Part shown: one piece after another, positions 29,235 to 38,113 of the stretch | How positions within the stretch are numbered: position 1 is the stretch's first letter | How the letters are laid out: each line of letters begins with the position of its first letter | NCBI RefSeq assembly: GCF_011752565.1 | Contig: NZ_VWXK01000025.1 | Span: 1 to 64,000 of the forward strand | DNA length: 64,000 bases | DNA from: Pantoea sp. Ap-967 | GTDB taxonomy: Bacteria; Pseudomonadota; Gammaproteobacteria; Pseudomonadales; Pseudomonadaceae | Direction: 5' to 3' | Program-made: the position numbers and the translations under genes | Notes under the pieces: model-generated | What the model was told of the DNA's origin: nothing | What the model saw: only the letters and a program-made list of their open reading frames with translations | Databases searched by the model: none

Positions 29235-30170
29235 TCAGCGTTTTTTCTTGTCATACAACCGCGGCGCACCCTCCGGCCGCGACTTGAAGCGCCGGTGCGC
29301 CCACAGGTACTGCTCCGGGCACTCGCGCAACACCCCTTCGACCCACTGGTTGATGCGCAGGCAATCGGCCTCTTCGCTCTCACCCGGGAAGCCCTGGAGC
29401 GGCGGGTGAATCACCAGACGATAGCCGCTGCCATCTTCAAGGCGCTTCTGGGTGAACGGAATCACCTGCGCCTTGCCCAGGCGGGCAAACTTGGTGGTGG
29501 CCGTGACCGTTGCCGCCGGAATGCCGAACAGCGGCACGAAGATACTCTGCTTGGCGCCGTAATCCTGGTCGGGTGCGTACCAGATCGCCCGGCCCGAACG
29601 CAGCAGCTTGAGCATGCCGCGCACATCATCACGCTCCACCGCCAGCGAATCGAGGTTGTGCCGCTCGCGGCCACTGCGCTGGATGAAGTCGAACAGCGGG
29701 TTGCCGTGCTCGCGGTACATGCCATCGATGGTGTGCGCCTGGCCCAGCAAGGCGGCGCCAATTTCCAGGGTGGTGAAGTGCACCGCCATCAAGATGGCGC
29801 CCTGCCCGGCCTGCTGCGCCGCCTGCAGGTGCTCCAGGCCTTCGATGTGCGCCAGGCGCGCCAGGCGGGCCTTTGGCCACCACCAGCTCATGGCCATTTC
29901 GAAGAAGGCGATGCCGGTGGAGGCGAAGTTGGCCTTGAGCAAACGGCGCCGTTCGTCGTCGGACAGCTCCGGGAAACACAGCTCCAGGTTGCGCGCGGCA
30001 ATGCGCCGACGCTCGCCAGCCACCCGGTACATCAGCGCGCCCAGGGCGCTGCCGAGCCACAGCAAGGCGCGGTAGGGCAGCTGTACCACCAGCCACAGCA
30101 GGCCCAGGCCCAGCCACAGGCCCCAGAATCGCGGGTGAAGGAAATAGGGTCGAAAACGCGGGCGTTCCAT
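29235..30170 (-). CDS. Lipid A biosynthesis lauroyl/myristoyl acyltransferase (LpxL/HtrB family)
   Basis: A 311-residue late acyltransferase of lipid A synthesis, anchored by an N-terminal hydrophobic helix (about 12-33). The catalytic H-x4-E motif is HFTTLE, and the APDQDYG block is also family-typical. It adds a secondary acyl chain to the Kdo-lipid A precursor at the inner membrane. The ATG at 30170 follows GGAAG; the frame to 30185 is not needed. Which of the LpxL paralogues it is cannot be decided here. Confidence 0.88.
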   Translation of the reverse strand: MERPRFRPYFLHPRFWGLWLGLGLLWLVVQLPYRALLWLGSALGALMYRVAGERRRIAARNLELCFPELSDDERRRLLKANFASTGIAFFEMAMSWWWPKARLARLAHIEGLEHLQAAQQAGQGAILMAVHFTTLEIGAALLGQAHTIDGMYREHGNPLFDFIQRSGRERHNLDSLAVERDDVRGMLKLLRSGRAIWYAPDQDYGAKQSIFVPLFGIPAATVTATTKFARLGKAQVIPFTQKRLEDGSGYRLVIHPPLQGFPGESEEADCLRINQWVEGVLRECPEQYLWAHRRFKSRPEGAPRLYDKKKR

Positions 30171-30281
30171 TGAAGCTTCCGGCAAGACAAAGACCGCGCA
30201 TTCTACATCGGTTCGTCGCCGGTTGCGGCCAACCGGTCTTATCGTTATAAGTCAGGGCACTTTTTTCGCAACAAGCCGTCT

Positions 30282-31040
30282 ATGCAGACCATGAGCCCAA
30301 ACCACACTCCCGACACCGCCTCCGTGTTCCAGCTCAAGGGCAGCATGCTCGCCATCACCGTGCTGGAACTGGGGCGTAACGACCTGGAAGCCCTCGACCG
30401 CCAGCTGGCGGCGAAAGTGGCCCAGGCCCCCAATTTCTTCAGCAATACGCCGCTGGTGCTGGCGCTGGACAAGCTGCCGGCCGACGAAGGGGCGATCGAC
30501 CTGCCCGGGCTGATGCGTATCTGCCGCCACCATGGCCTGCGTACCCTGGCGATTCGTGCCAGCCGCATCGAGGACATCGCCGCGGCGATCGCCATCGACC
30601 TGCCGGTGCTGCCGCCGTCCGGCGCCCGCGAGCGGCCGCTGGAGCCAGAGCCTGAAGCGAAAAAACCCGAGCCCACCCCTGCCCCAGCGCCTGCCGCCGA
30701 GCCAGAGGTGCGGCCAACGCGCATCATTACCTCGCCCGTGCGTGGCGGCCAGCAGATCTACGCCCAAGGGGGCGACCTGGTGGTCACCGGCTCCGTCAGC
30801 CCGGGTGCGGAACTTCTCGCCGATGGCAACATCCATGTGTACGGCGCCATGCGCGGCCGCGCGCTGGCGGGCATCAAGGGCAATACCCGGGCGCGTATCT
30901 TCTGCCAGCAGATGACCGCCGAAATGGTCTCCATCGCCGGCCAGTACAAGGTATGCGAAGACCTGCGCCGCGACCCGCTGTGGGGCGCGGGCGTGCAAGT
31001 CAGCCTGTCCGGTGACGTGTTGAACATCACCCGTCTTTAA
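30282..31040 (+). CDS. minC: Septum site-determining protein MinC
   Basis: A 252-residue FtsZ inhibitor. The N-terminal domain (about 10-110) is joined by a Pro/Glu/Ala-rich linker (about 112-140, [15 protein letters not shown]) to the C-terminal beta-helix domain ([34 protein letters not shown]) that binds MinD. It prevents Z-ring formation away from midcell. First gene of minCDE. Confidence 0.96.
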   Translation: MQTMSPNHTPDTASVFQLKGSMLAITVLELGRNDLEALDRQLAAKVAQAPNFFSNTPLVLALDKLPADEGAIDLPGLMRICRHHGLRTLAIRASRIEDIAAAIAIDLPVLPPSGARERPLEPEPEAKKPEPTPAPAPAAEPEVRPTRIITSPVRGGQQIYAQGGDLVVTGSVSPGAELLADGNIHVYGAMRGRALAGIKGNTRARIFCQQMTAEMVSIAGQYKVCEDLRRDPLWGAGVQVSLSGDVLNITRL

Positions 31041-31104
31041 CGGATACTTGCCGTCATTTTTAGAGCAACTTTTTTACCTGTTGCCGTTTTTTTTGCTTAT
31101 TGCA

Positions 31105-31118
31105 GGGACACCTGTCCC
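31105..31118. promoter_or_regulatory. Perfect palindrome in the minC-minD gap
   Basis: GGGACACCTGTCCC lies 24 bp before the minD TTG start. A T-rich segment with a weak GCAAC/GTTGC stem and T8 run (about 31067-31095) precedes it. Together they could form a partial attenuator or operator between minC and minD. Confidence 0.4.
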
Positions 31119-31141
31119 ATCTTATTTAGGGGTGAAACACC

Positions 31142-31954
31142 TTGGCCAAGATTCTCGTCGTTACTTCCGGCAAGGGGGGTGTGGGCAAGACCACCACCAG
31201 CGCCGCCATCGGCACCGGCCTCGCGCTGCGCGGCCACAAGACTGTCATCGTCGACTTCGACGTGGGCCTGCGTAACCTCGACCTGATCATGGGCTGCGAG
31301 CGCCGCGTGGTGTACGACTTCGTCAACGTGGTCAACGGCGAAGCCAACCTGCAGCAAGCCCTGATCAAGGACAAGCGCCTGGAAAACCTGTTCGTGCTGG
31401 CCGCCAGCCAGACCCGCGACAAGGACGCGCTGACCCAGGAAGGCGTGGAAAAGGTGCTGATGGAGCTCAAGGAGCAGTTCGACTACGTGATCTGCGACTC
31501 CCCGGCCGGTATCGAGAAGGGCGCGCACCTGGCGATGTACTTCGCCGACGAAGCCATCGTGGTGACCAACCCGGAAGTGTCGTCGGTACGTGACTCGGAC
31601 CGCATGCTGGGCATCCTGTCGAGCAAGTCGCGCCGCTCGGAAAACGGCGAGGAGCCGATCAAGGAACACCTGCTGATCACCCGCTACCACCCCGAGCGCG
31701 TGGAAAAGGGCGAAATGCTGAGCATTGCCGACGTCGAAGAAATCCTGGCAATCAAGCTCAAGGGCGTGATCCCCGAGTCCCAGGCCGTGCTCAAGGCGTC
31801 CAACCAGGGTATCCCGGTGATCCTCGACGACCAGAGCGATGCCGGCCAGGCGTACAGCGACACGGTCGACCGCCTCCTGGGCAAAGAGAAACCCCTGCGT
31901 TTCATCGAAGTGCCGAAGCAAGGATTCTTCGCGCGCCTGTTTGGAGGCAAGTAA
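31142..31954 (+). CDS. minD: Septum site-determining ATPase MinD
   Basis: A 270-residue ParA/MinD ATPase with the deviant Walker A KGGVGKTT at about 11-18, switch motifs DFDVGLRNLD and DSPAGIE, and a C-terminal amphipathic membrane-targeting helix (FFARLFGGK). It recruits MinC to the membrane and oscillates with MinE. The only start that gives the conserved N-terminus (AKILVVTSGK) is TTG at 31142, preceded by AGGGGTG. It is 101 bp after minC, longer than usual inside an operon. Confidence 0.96.
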   Translation: MAKILVVTSGKGGVGKTTTSAAIGTGLALRGHKTVIVDFDVGLRNLDLIMGCERRVVYDFVNVVNGEANLQQALIKDKRLENLFVLAASQTRDKDALTQEGVEKVLMELKEQFDYVICDSPAGIEKGAHLAMYFADEAIVVTNPEVSSVRDSDRMLGILSSKSRRSENGEEPIKEHLLITRYHPERVEKGEMLSIADVEEILAIKLKGVIPESQAVLKASNQGIPVILDDQSDAGQAYSDTVDRLLGKEKPLRFIEVPKQGFFARLFGGK

Positions 31955-31957
31955 ACC

Positions 31958-32212
31958 ATGAACCTTTTTGACTTCTTTCGTGGCAGGCAGAAACAGACCA
32001 GTGCGTCGGTAGCGAAAGAGCGTCTACAGATCATCGTGGCGCACGAGCGCGGCCAGCGCAGCGAACCGGACTACTTGCCGGAACTGCAGAAAGAACTGCT
32101 GGAAGTGATCCGCAAGTATGTGAACATCGGCAACGATGACGTGCATATCGAGCTGGAAAACCAAGGCAGCTGCTCGATTCTGGAATTGAACATCACCTTG
32201 CCTGATCGCTGA
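31958..32212 (+). CDS. minE: Cell division topological specificity factor MinE
   Basis: An 84-residue MinE: an N-terminal MinD-binding segment (about 1-35, with [15 protein letters not shown]) and a C-terminal topological domain ([10 protein letters not shown]). It stimulates MinD ATPase to drive pole-to-pole oscillation. It starts 3 bp after minD. Confidence 0.96.
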   Translation: MNLFDFFRGRQKQTSASVAKERLQIIVAHERGQRSEPDYLPELQKELLEVIRKYVNIGNDDVHIELENQGSCSILELNITLPDR

Positions 32213-32232
32213 TCCAGCGACCTGGCTCGATC

Positions 32233-32340
32233 ATTGGGGCTGCCTTGCAGCCCTTCGCGGGTCAAGCCCGCTCCTACAGGCCCGGTGAGGATCCTGTAGG
32301 AGCGGGCTTGACCCGCGAAGGGCCGCAAGGCGGCCCCAAT
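32233..32340. repeat. REP pair with extended arms (GGTCAAGC variant)
   Basis: An inverted pair in which the core reads CGCGGGTCAAGCCCGCTCC instead of GGGGCAAGC on both sides. Matching changes in both copies, plus outer arms ATTGGGGC/GCCCCAAT, show the pair evolves as a unit. Between minE and rluA. Confidence 0.85.
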
Positions 32341-32370
32341 GGTTTTCCCCGATTTGACCGAGACCAAGCA

Positions 32371-33006
32371 ATGCCGCTGTCGAACATCCAGATCCTCCAC
32401 GAAGACGCCGCCATCCTGGTGATCAACAAGCCGACCCTGCTGTTGTCGGTGCCCGGCCGCGCCGAGGACAACAAGGACTGCCTGATCACCCGCCTGCAGG
32501 AAAACGGCTACCCGGACGCGCTGACCGTGCACCGCCTGGATTGGGAAACCTCCGGCATCATCCTGCTGGCCCGCGATGCCGACAGCCACCGCGAGCTGTC
32601 GCGCCAGTTCCACGACCGTGAAACCGAAAAGGCCTACACCGCGCTGTGCTGGGGCCAACCGGCACTGGACAGCGGCAGCATCGACCTGCCCCTGCGCTAC
32701 GACCCGCCGACCAAGCCGCGCCACGTGGTGGACCACGAGCAAGGCAAGCATGCCCTGACCTTCTGGCGCATCGTCGAGCGTTGCGGGGACTACTGCCGGG
32801 TGGAGCTGACGCCGATTACCGGGCGCTCGCACCAGCTGCGCGTGCATATGCTGTCGATTGGCCACCCGTTGCTGGGTGATCGGTTGTATGCCAACCCCGA
32901 GGCATTGGCGGCCCATGAACGGCTGTGCCTGCATGCCTCGATGCTGAGCTTTACCCACCCGGTTTCCGGGGAGCGGTTGAAGTTCGAGTGCCCTGCACCG
33001 TTCTGA
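32371..33006 (+). CDS. rluA: Pseudouridine synthase RluA
   Basis: A 211-residue RluA-family enzyme, collinear with E. coli RluA (NKPTLLLSVPGR, the catalytic-Asp motif VHRLDWETSG, PITGRSHQLRVHM, GHPLLGDRLYA). RluA makes pseudouridine at 23S rRNA U746 and tRNA U32. There is no S4 domain. The start at 32371 is the first ATG with family sequence; the frame upstream to 32245 is translated REP. Confidence 0.92.
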   Translation: MPLSNIQILHEDAAILVINKPTLLLSVPGRAEDNKDCLITRLQENGYPDALTVHRLDWETSGIILLARDADSHRELSRQFHDRETEKAYTALCWGQPALDSGSIDLPLRYDPPTKPRHVVDHEQGKHALTFWRIVERCGDYCRVELTPITGRSHQLRVHMLSIGHPLLGDRLYANPEALAAHERLCLHASMLSFTHPVSGERLKFECPAPF

Positions 33007-33105
33007 TTGGAGCGAGCATGGCCCGCGCCTGCGGGGGCGGTGAGCTGCGACACAAATGTTCGACTTTATACGCTAAACTCGCGCCACTGCTGTCTGGAGC
33101 GAGTT

Positions 33106-34395
33106 ATGCGCGAAGTACTGAATACCGGCCTGATCGAATTCCTCAAGGCCTCCCCGACGCCCTTCCACGCCACCGCTAGCCTTGCCCAACGCCTGGAGGC
33201 CGCCGGCTACCAGCGCCTGGACGAGCGCGACAGCTGGGCCACGGTGCCCGGCGGGCGCTACTACGTCACCCGCAACGACTCCTCGATCATCGCCATCAAG
33301 CTGGGCAAGCAGCCACCGCTGCAGAACGGCATCCGCATGGTCGGCGCCCACACCGACAGCCCGTGCCTGCGGGTCAAGCCGCAGCCCGAGCTGCAGCGCC
33401 AGGGCTTCCTGCAACTGGGCGTGGAAGTGTACGGCGGTGCCCTGCTGGCGCCGTGGTTCGACCGCGACCTGTCGCTGGCGGGCCGGGTCACCTTCCGCCG
33501 TGATGGCAAGGTGGAAAGCCAGCTGATCGACTTCAAGCTGCCGATCGCGATCATTCCCAACCTGGCGATTCACCTCAACCGCACCGCCAACGAAGGCTGG
33601 CAGATCAACCCGCAGAACGAGCTGCCGCCGATTCTGGCCCAGGTGGCCGGCGACGAGCGCATCGATTTTCGCGCCGTGCTCACCGAGCAACTGGCCCGCG
33701 AGCACCAGCTCAATGCCGACGTGGTCCTGGATTACGAACTGAGCTTCTACGACACCCAGGACGCCGCATTGATCGGCCTGCACAGCGACTTCATCGCCGG
33801 CGCCCGCCTGGACAACCTGCTGTCGTGCTACGCCGGCCTGCAGGCGCTGCTGGCAGCCGACAGCGACGAAACCTGTGTGCTGGTGTGCAACGACCACGAA
33901 GAGGTCGGCAGCTGCTCGGCCTGTGGCGCCGACGGCCCGATGCTCGAACAGACCCTGCAGCGCCTGCTGCCGGACGGCGATGCCTATGTGCGCACCATCC
34001 AGCGCTCGCTGATGGTGTCGGCCGACAACGCCCACGGCGTACACCCCAACTACGCCGACAAGCACGACGGCAACCACGGGCCCAAGCTCAATGCCGGGCC
34101 CGTGATCAAGGTCAACAACAACCAGCGCTACGCCACCAACAGCGAAACCGCCGGGTTCTTCCGCCACCTGTGCATGGCCGAGGAAGTGCCGGTGCAGAGC
34201 TTCGTGGTGCGCAGCGACATGGGCTGCGGCTCGACCATCGGCCCGATCACCGCCAGCCACCTGGGGGTGCGCACCGTGGACATCGGCTTGCCAACCTTTG
34301 CCATGCACTCGATTCGCGAGCTGTGTGGCAGCCATGACCTGGCGCACCTGGTGAAGGTTTTGACCGCGTTCTACCGCAGCCGCGAGTTGCCTTGA
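33106..34395 (+). CDS. apeB: M18-family aminopeptidase
   Basis: A 429-residue M18 (aspartyl-aminopeptidase-like) zinc peptidase. Metal ligands lie in GAHTDSPCL (His/Asp), [10 protein letters not shown] (Glu pair), [14 protein letters not shown] (Asp/His) and the C-terminal MHSIRE. It forms large cytoplasmic complexes in homologues and trims N-terminal residues. I chose the start at 33106 (TCTGGAG upstream), since the extension to 33007 is unconserved. Confidence 0.92.
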   Translation: MREVLNTGLIEFLKASPTPFHATASLAQRLEAAGYQRLDERDSWATVPGGRYYVTRNDSSIIAIKLGKQPPLQNGIRMVGAHTDSPCLRVKPQPELQRQGFLQLGVEVYGGALLAPWFDRDLSLAGRVTFRRDGKVESQLIDFKLPIAIIPNLAIHLNRTANEGWQINPQNELPPILAQVAGDERIDFRAVLTEQLAREHQLNADVVLDYELSFYDTQDAALIGLHSDFIAGARLDNLLSCYAGLQALLAADSDETCVLVCNDHEEVGSCSACGADGPMLEQTLQRLLPDGDAYVRTIQRSLMVSADNAHGVHPNYADKHDGNHGPKLNAGPVIKVNNNQRYATNSETAGFFRHLCMAEEVPVQSFVVRSDMGCGSTIGPITASHLGVRTVDIGLPTFAMHSIRELCGSHDLAHLVKVLTAFYRSRELP

Positions 34396-34410
34396 GGTCG
34401 GTGTAGGCAG

Positions 34411-34466
34411 GCCTGGCCCTTTCGCGGGTGTAGGAGCGGGCTTGCCCCGCGAAAGGGCCGGCCCTG
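34411..34466. repeat. Single REP (type A) with residual partner
   Basis: GGCCCTTTCGCGGG is fused directly to TGTAGGAGCGGGCTTGCCCC with GCGAAAGGGCC, as if the central part of a pair had been deleted. Confidence 0.8.
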
Positions 34467-34554
34467 CCAACCCCATGCCCAGGATCAATACCCCCTTCTG
34501 CCCAACCCGCTATGCTTGTTACATGGCCCCCAAAAAGCAGAAGGACCGCTGCCC

Positions 34555-34722
34555 ATGTCCCCGTTCCTGTCACTCTTCATTCCGGTGTTCGGCTTCCTGA
34601 TGCTGCTGACCATCGGCTTCAGCCTGCGCGAGCGCAACATCGGCGTGCTGATGATGTGGGTCGGCACCCTGGGCATCTTTGGCCTTACCTGCTGGAAGAT
34701 CCTGGAGAAACTGCCGACATAA
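34555..34722 (+). CDS. Small membrane protein, unknown
   Basis: A 55-residue protein with two hydrophobic helices (about 3-22 and 28-46) separated by a charged turn (RERN). AGAAGGA upstream supports this start. It lies 44 bp before the mechanosensitive channel gene and may share its transcript. No family recognised. Confidence 0.65.
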   Translation: MSPFLSLFIPVFGFLMLLTIGFSLRERNIGVLMMWVGTLGIFGLTCWKILEKLPT

Positions 34723-34766
34723 ACCTCTACACTCGGTCAATCGTTTGACCTGAGGTAGATTTTCCG

Positions 34767-36920
34767 GTGCCTGCCCTTCTGCGTTGCCTTGCCCTGCTGC
34801 TGTTGCTGTTCATCGCCCCCGTCCAGGCCGCGGGCCTGCCTGGCCTGCTGGGTTCGACCACGCCCGCCCAACCCGAAGCCAGCGAGCCCCTGGGCAAATC
34901 GCTGGACGAGGTGATCAAGAACCTTGAGAACGACCAGCAACGCGCCAGGCTGCTGGCCGACCTGAAGAAACTGCGCGACGCCACCAAGCAATCGCAACCC
35001 AGCGTCGAGCAAGGCGTGCTCGGCCTGATCGGCGGCGCCCTGCATGACTTCGAAAAGCAGTTCAGCGGCGATGCCAGCCCGTTCTACCGCTGGTCACAGG
35101 AAATTGACCAGGCCCAGGCGGAGCTGGCCGAGTTGATCGTGCCGGTGCACCAATGGCCGGCCATTCTGTTCGGTTTCGCGGCAGTGATCGCGGTGTGGAG
35201 CCTGCTGGCCTATGCCTTCAACTGGGTGGGCCACCGCGTGCGGGTGCGCTTCGGCCTCACCGAGGAACTGCCCCAGCACCCACGCACCTGGGACCTGTTG
35301 CGCTTCGCCCTGCGCAAGCTGGGCCCGTGGCTGGTGGCGCTGATCTTCACCGTGTACCTGAGCTTCGCCCTGCCGCCCTCGCTGGGCAAGTCGCTGGCCA
35401 TGGTGCTGGCCTATGCCCTGGTGGTGGGCACCTGCTTCTCGGCCATCTGCGTGATCGCCTTCTCGCTGCTCGACGGCCCGCACCGCCACCGCGCCCTGCA
35501 CATCCTGCGCCACCAGGCGTTTCGCCCGCTGTGGTTGATCGGCAGTTTCGCCGCCTTCGGCGAGGCGATGAGCGACCCGCGCATGCTGGTGGCCCTGGGC
35601 ACGCACCTGGCCCATGCCCTGGCGACCCTGGCCAACGTGATCGCGGCGCTGTCCTCGGGCTTGTTCATCCTGCGCTTCCGCCGGCCCATCGCCCACCTGA
35701 TCCGCAACCAGCCGCTGTCGCGGCGCCTGACCCGGCGCACGCTGAGCGACACCATCGAGATTCTTGGCAGCTTCTGGTTCATCCCGGCGCTGATCCTGGT
35801 GGCGGTGTCGCTGTTCGCCACCTTCGTCTCCGCCGGCGACACCAGCACCGCCCTGCGCCAATCGCTGATGTGCACCGTGCTGGTGGTGGTGTGCATGGTG
35901 CTCAACGGCCTGGTACGTCGCCACGCCGCCAACCCCAAGCGCGCCGGCAAGCGCCAGGCGGTGTATGCCGAGCGCCTGCGCAATTTCGGCTACCTGCTGG
36001 TGCACCTGTTCATCTGGCTGGTGTTCATCGAGCTGGGCCTGCGCGTGTGGGGGCTGTCGATGATCGGCTTTGCCGAGGGCGATGGCCATGAAGTGAGCCT
36101 GCGCCTGCTGGGCCTGGCCGGCACGCTGATCGTCGCCTGGCTGGTGTGGATCCTGGCCGACACCGCCGTGCACCATGCCTTGGTGCGTTCGCGCCGGGGC
36201 CTGGCCAACGCCCGTGCGCAAACCATGATGCCGCTGATCCGCAACGTGATGTTCGTGGTGATCTTCATCATTGCGGTGATCGTCGCCCTGGCCAACATGG
36301 GCATGAACGTCACCCCACTGCTGGCCGGTGCCGGTGTGATCGGCCTGGCCATCGGCTTTGGCGCGCAGTCGCTGGTAGCCGACCTGATCACCGGGCTGTT
36401 CATCATCATCGAGGACTCGCTGGCCATCGACGACTATGTCGACGTAGGCGGCCACCTGGGCACGGTCGAGGGCCTGACCATTCGCACCGTGCGCCTGCGC
36501 GACATCGACGGCATCGTGCACACCATTCCGTTCAGCGAAATCAAGAGCATCAAGAACTACTCGCGCGAGTTCGGCTATGCGATCTTCCGCGTGGCCATCC
36601 CCCACAGCATGAACATCGACCAGGCCATCACGCTGGTGCGCGAGGTGGGGCAGAAGCTGCGCAACGACCCGTTGATGCGGCGCAACATCTGGTCGCCGCT
36701 GGAGCTGCAGGGGGTGGAGAGCTTCGAGTCGGGGTCGGCGATTCTGCGTGCGCGGTTCAAGACGGCGCCGATCAAGCAGTGGGAAGTGTCGCGGGCATTC
36801 AACCTGGCGCTGAAGCGGCAGCTGGACGAGGCCGGGCTGGATTTGGCCACGCCGCGGTTGTCGGTGCAGGTGGTGACCGCCGGTGGTGGTGGCATGGCGG
36901 ATACGGGGTCTTCCAGCTAG
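34767..36920 (+). CDS. MscS-family mechanosensitive channel (YbiO-like)
   Basis: A 717-residue inner-membrane channel: signal peptide (to about 22), a periplasmic helical region, about ten transmembrane helices, then the MscS core (about 490-690). The pore helix shows the Gly/Ala-rich pattern LLAGAGVIGLAIGFGAQSL, followed by the beta domain VDVGGHLGTVEGL. It opens under membrane tension on osmotic downshock. Size and layout resemble YbiO. The GTG start has GAGGTAG upstream. Confidence 0.88.
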   Translation: MPALLRCLALLLLLFIAPVQAAGLPGLLGSTTPAQPEASEPLGKSLDEVIKNLENDQQRARLLADLKKLRDATKQSQPSVEQGVLGLIGGALHDFEKQFSGDASPFYRWSQEIDQAQAELAELIVPVHQWPAILFGFAAVIAVWSLLAYAFNWVGHRVRVRFGLTEELPQHPRTWDLLRFALRKLGPWLVALIFTVYLSFALPPSLGKSLAMVLAYALVVGTCFSAICVIAFSLLDGPHRHRALHILRHQAFRPLWLIGSFAAFGEAMSDPRMLVALGTHLAHALATLANVIAALSSGLFILRFRRPIAHLIRNQPLSRRLTRRTLSDTIEILGSFWFIPALILVAVSLFATFVSAGDTSTALRQSLMCTVLVVVCMVLNGLVRRHAANPKRAGKRQAVYAERLRNFGYLLVHLFIWLVFIELGLRVWGLSMIGFAEGDGHEVSLRLLGLAGTLIVAWLVWILADTAVHHALVRSRRGLANARAQTMMPLIRNVMFVVIFIIAVIVALANMGMNVTPLLAGAGVIGLAIGFGAQSLVADLITGLFIIIEDSLAIDDYVDVGGHLGTVEGLTIRTVRLRDIDGIVHTIPFSEIKSIKNYSREFGYAIFRVAIPHSMNIDQAITLVREVGQKLRNDPLMRRNIWSPLELQGVESFESGSAILRARFKTAPIKQWEVSRAFNLALKRQLDEAGLDLATPRLSVQVVTAGGGGMADTGSSS

Positions 36921-36954
36921 GGCCCTCTCGCATTTTCCCCCACTGACGGTAGGC

Positions 36955-37073
36955 CTGGTAGGAGCGAGCGCAGCTCGCGATGGGCTGCAAAGCAGCCCCA
37001 GCATCCTGTGCCGCGAAGCTGAAAACCAGGGGCCGCTGCGCGCCCCATCGCGAGCTGCGCTCGCTCCTACCAA
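36955..37073. repeat. REP pair (type B)
   Basis: An inverted pair CCTGGTAGGAGCGAGCGCAG ... GCTCGCTCCTACCA with internal GGGCTGCAAAGCAGCCC and GGGGCCGCTGCGCGCCCC stems, in the convergent gap between the channel and gntR genes. Confidence 0.85.
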
Positions 37074-37082
37074 GCCAATCGC

Positions 37083-37796
37083 TCAGCCGGCCTGGGCACG
37101 GATACGAATGGCATCGTGCCGCCAATACTCAAGATCACAGTCGATCAAGTGCCCATGCTGGTCGCAATTGACCCGGGTGATATGCAGCCCCGCGCTGCCC
37201 ACCGATACCTTGAGCGCCGCTGCCGCCTCCACCGGCAAGGCGGTCGGCAGGATCTCGAAGCACACCTGCCCATAGGCGATGCCATACACCCGCCCATAGA
37301 TCTCGGTCAGCGATCGCGCCAAGTCCTGCTCCAGGATATCGGGAAAGAACGCAGGGTTCAGGTAATGCTCGGCGTACAGCACCGCCCGCCCATCGATGCG
37401 CCGCAGCCGGCAGATCCGCACCACGCTGGACAACCCCGGCAGCTGCAGGCGCGCGCAGATCGCCGCCGGGGCCGGTTGCAGGCGGGCCGACAGCAATTCG
37501 GTGCTCGCCTCCCGCCCCTGGTCGCGCACCATGGCATGGAAATGGCTGCGCTCGATCAGGTCGTAGGTCAGGCGCTGGGGCGCGACGAACCAGCCGCGCC
37601 GCTCCTCGCGGTAGATCAACCCCTGGGCCTCCAGCTGCACCAGCGCCTCGCGCAGGGTGATGCGCGTGGTATCGAATACCTCGCTAAGCTTGCGTTCGGC
37701 GGGCAACTTGCCACCCGGCGCCAGCAGGCCGTGCTCGATCTGCTCCTGCAGGGCATGGCAGATGGCTGTTACCGCACGCGGGGGCGTCGACTGCAT
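37083..37796 (-). CDS. GntR-family (HutC/PhnF type) regulator
   Basis: A 237-residue repressor-type regulator. The N-terminal winged helix-turn-helix (about 8-75, LPAERKLSEVFDTTRITLREALVQL) is followed by a UTRA ligand domain (about 95-230) as in HutC/PhnF. It is divergent from the ABC/phosphatase operon and very probably controls it and itself. Matching palindromes lie 16 bp before its own ATG and 68 bp before the operon's first gene. PhnF-type members usually sense small metabolites such as phosphonate or amine compounds. Confidence 0.88.
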   Translation of the reverse strand: MQSTPPRAVTAICHALQEQIEHGLLAPGGKLPAERKLSEVFDTTRITLREALVQLEAQGLIYREERRGWFVAPQRLTYDLIERSHFHAMVRDQGREASTELLSARLQPAPAAICARLQLPGLSSVVRICRLRRIDGRAVLYAEHYLNPAFFPDILEQDLARSLTEIYGRVYGIAYGQVCFEILPTALPVEAAAALKVSVGSAGLHITRVNCDQHGHLIDCDLEYWRHDAIRIRAQAG

Positions 37797-37811
37797 CAAA
37801 AGGTTACCTAT

Positions 37812-37825
37812 CTGGACTAGTCCAG
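37812..37825. promoter_or_regulatory. Perfect operator palindrome upstream of gntR
   Basis: CTGGACTAGTCCAG is a 14-bp perfect palindrome 16 bp upstream of the gntR start. It resembles the TGG-N6-CCA sites bound by HutC/PhnF-type regulators. Confidence 0.65.
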
Positions 37826-38034
37826 CCCCAAAACGGGGCCTGTGGAGAATAGTGCAAGCCTAGGCAGGGCTGATGAACATCCTGTGACAAAGGCCTGGGC
37901 AGGCCTTGCCAGAAACGCGCCAAGCCAGCAAAGCCGGGGCAAGCAGGTGGTCTACGCTGTAGTTTCAGGGCCAGCCGTGGCCTTGCCCAACATCAAACTG
38001 TCACGCAAGCGGCCTACCTTGGCTCAAGCTTTGC

Positions 38035-38046
38035 TGACCTAGACCA
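38035..38046. promoter_or_regulatory. Second GntR operator-like site before the ABC operon
   Basis: TGACCTAGACCA agrees with the gntR-proximal site (TGGACTAGTCCA) at 9 of 12 positions, and its right half matches TAGACCA of HutC-type sites. It lies 68 bp upstream of the binding-protein ATG. The rest of 37826-38034 holds an AAGGCCT/AGGCCTT inverted repeat at 37890-37907 and no gene that I can see. Confidence 0.5.
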
Positions 38047-38113
38047 CGGTCACCCCTCACCGGCTTCACCTATAACAACGATCGCTAAAGGCATCCCATT
38101 CAAGGAGCTTCGG

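Noticed and set aside
31048-31275. A 75-codon frame starting in the minC-minD gap
   Set aside because: It overlaps minD in another frame and its C-terminal part is minD shadow; the hydrophobic start is an artefact of T-rich DNA.
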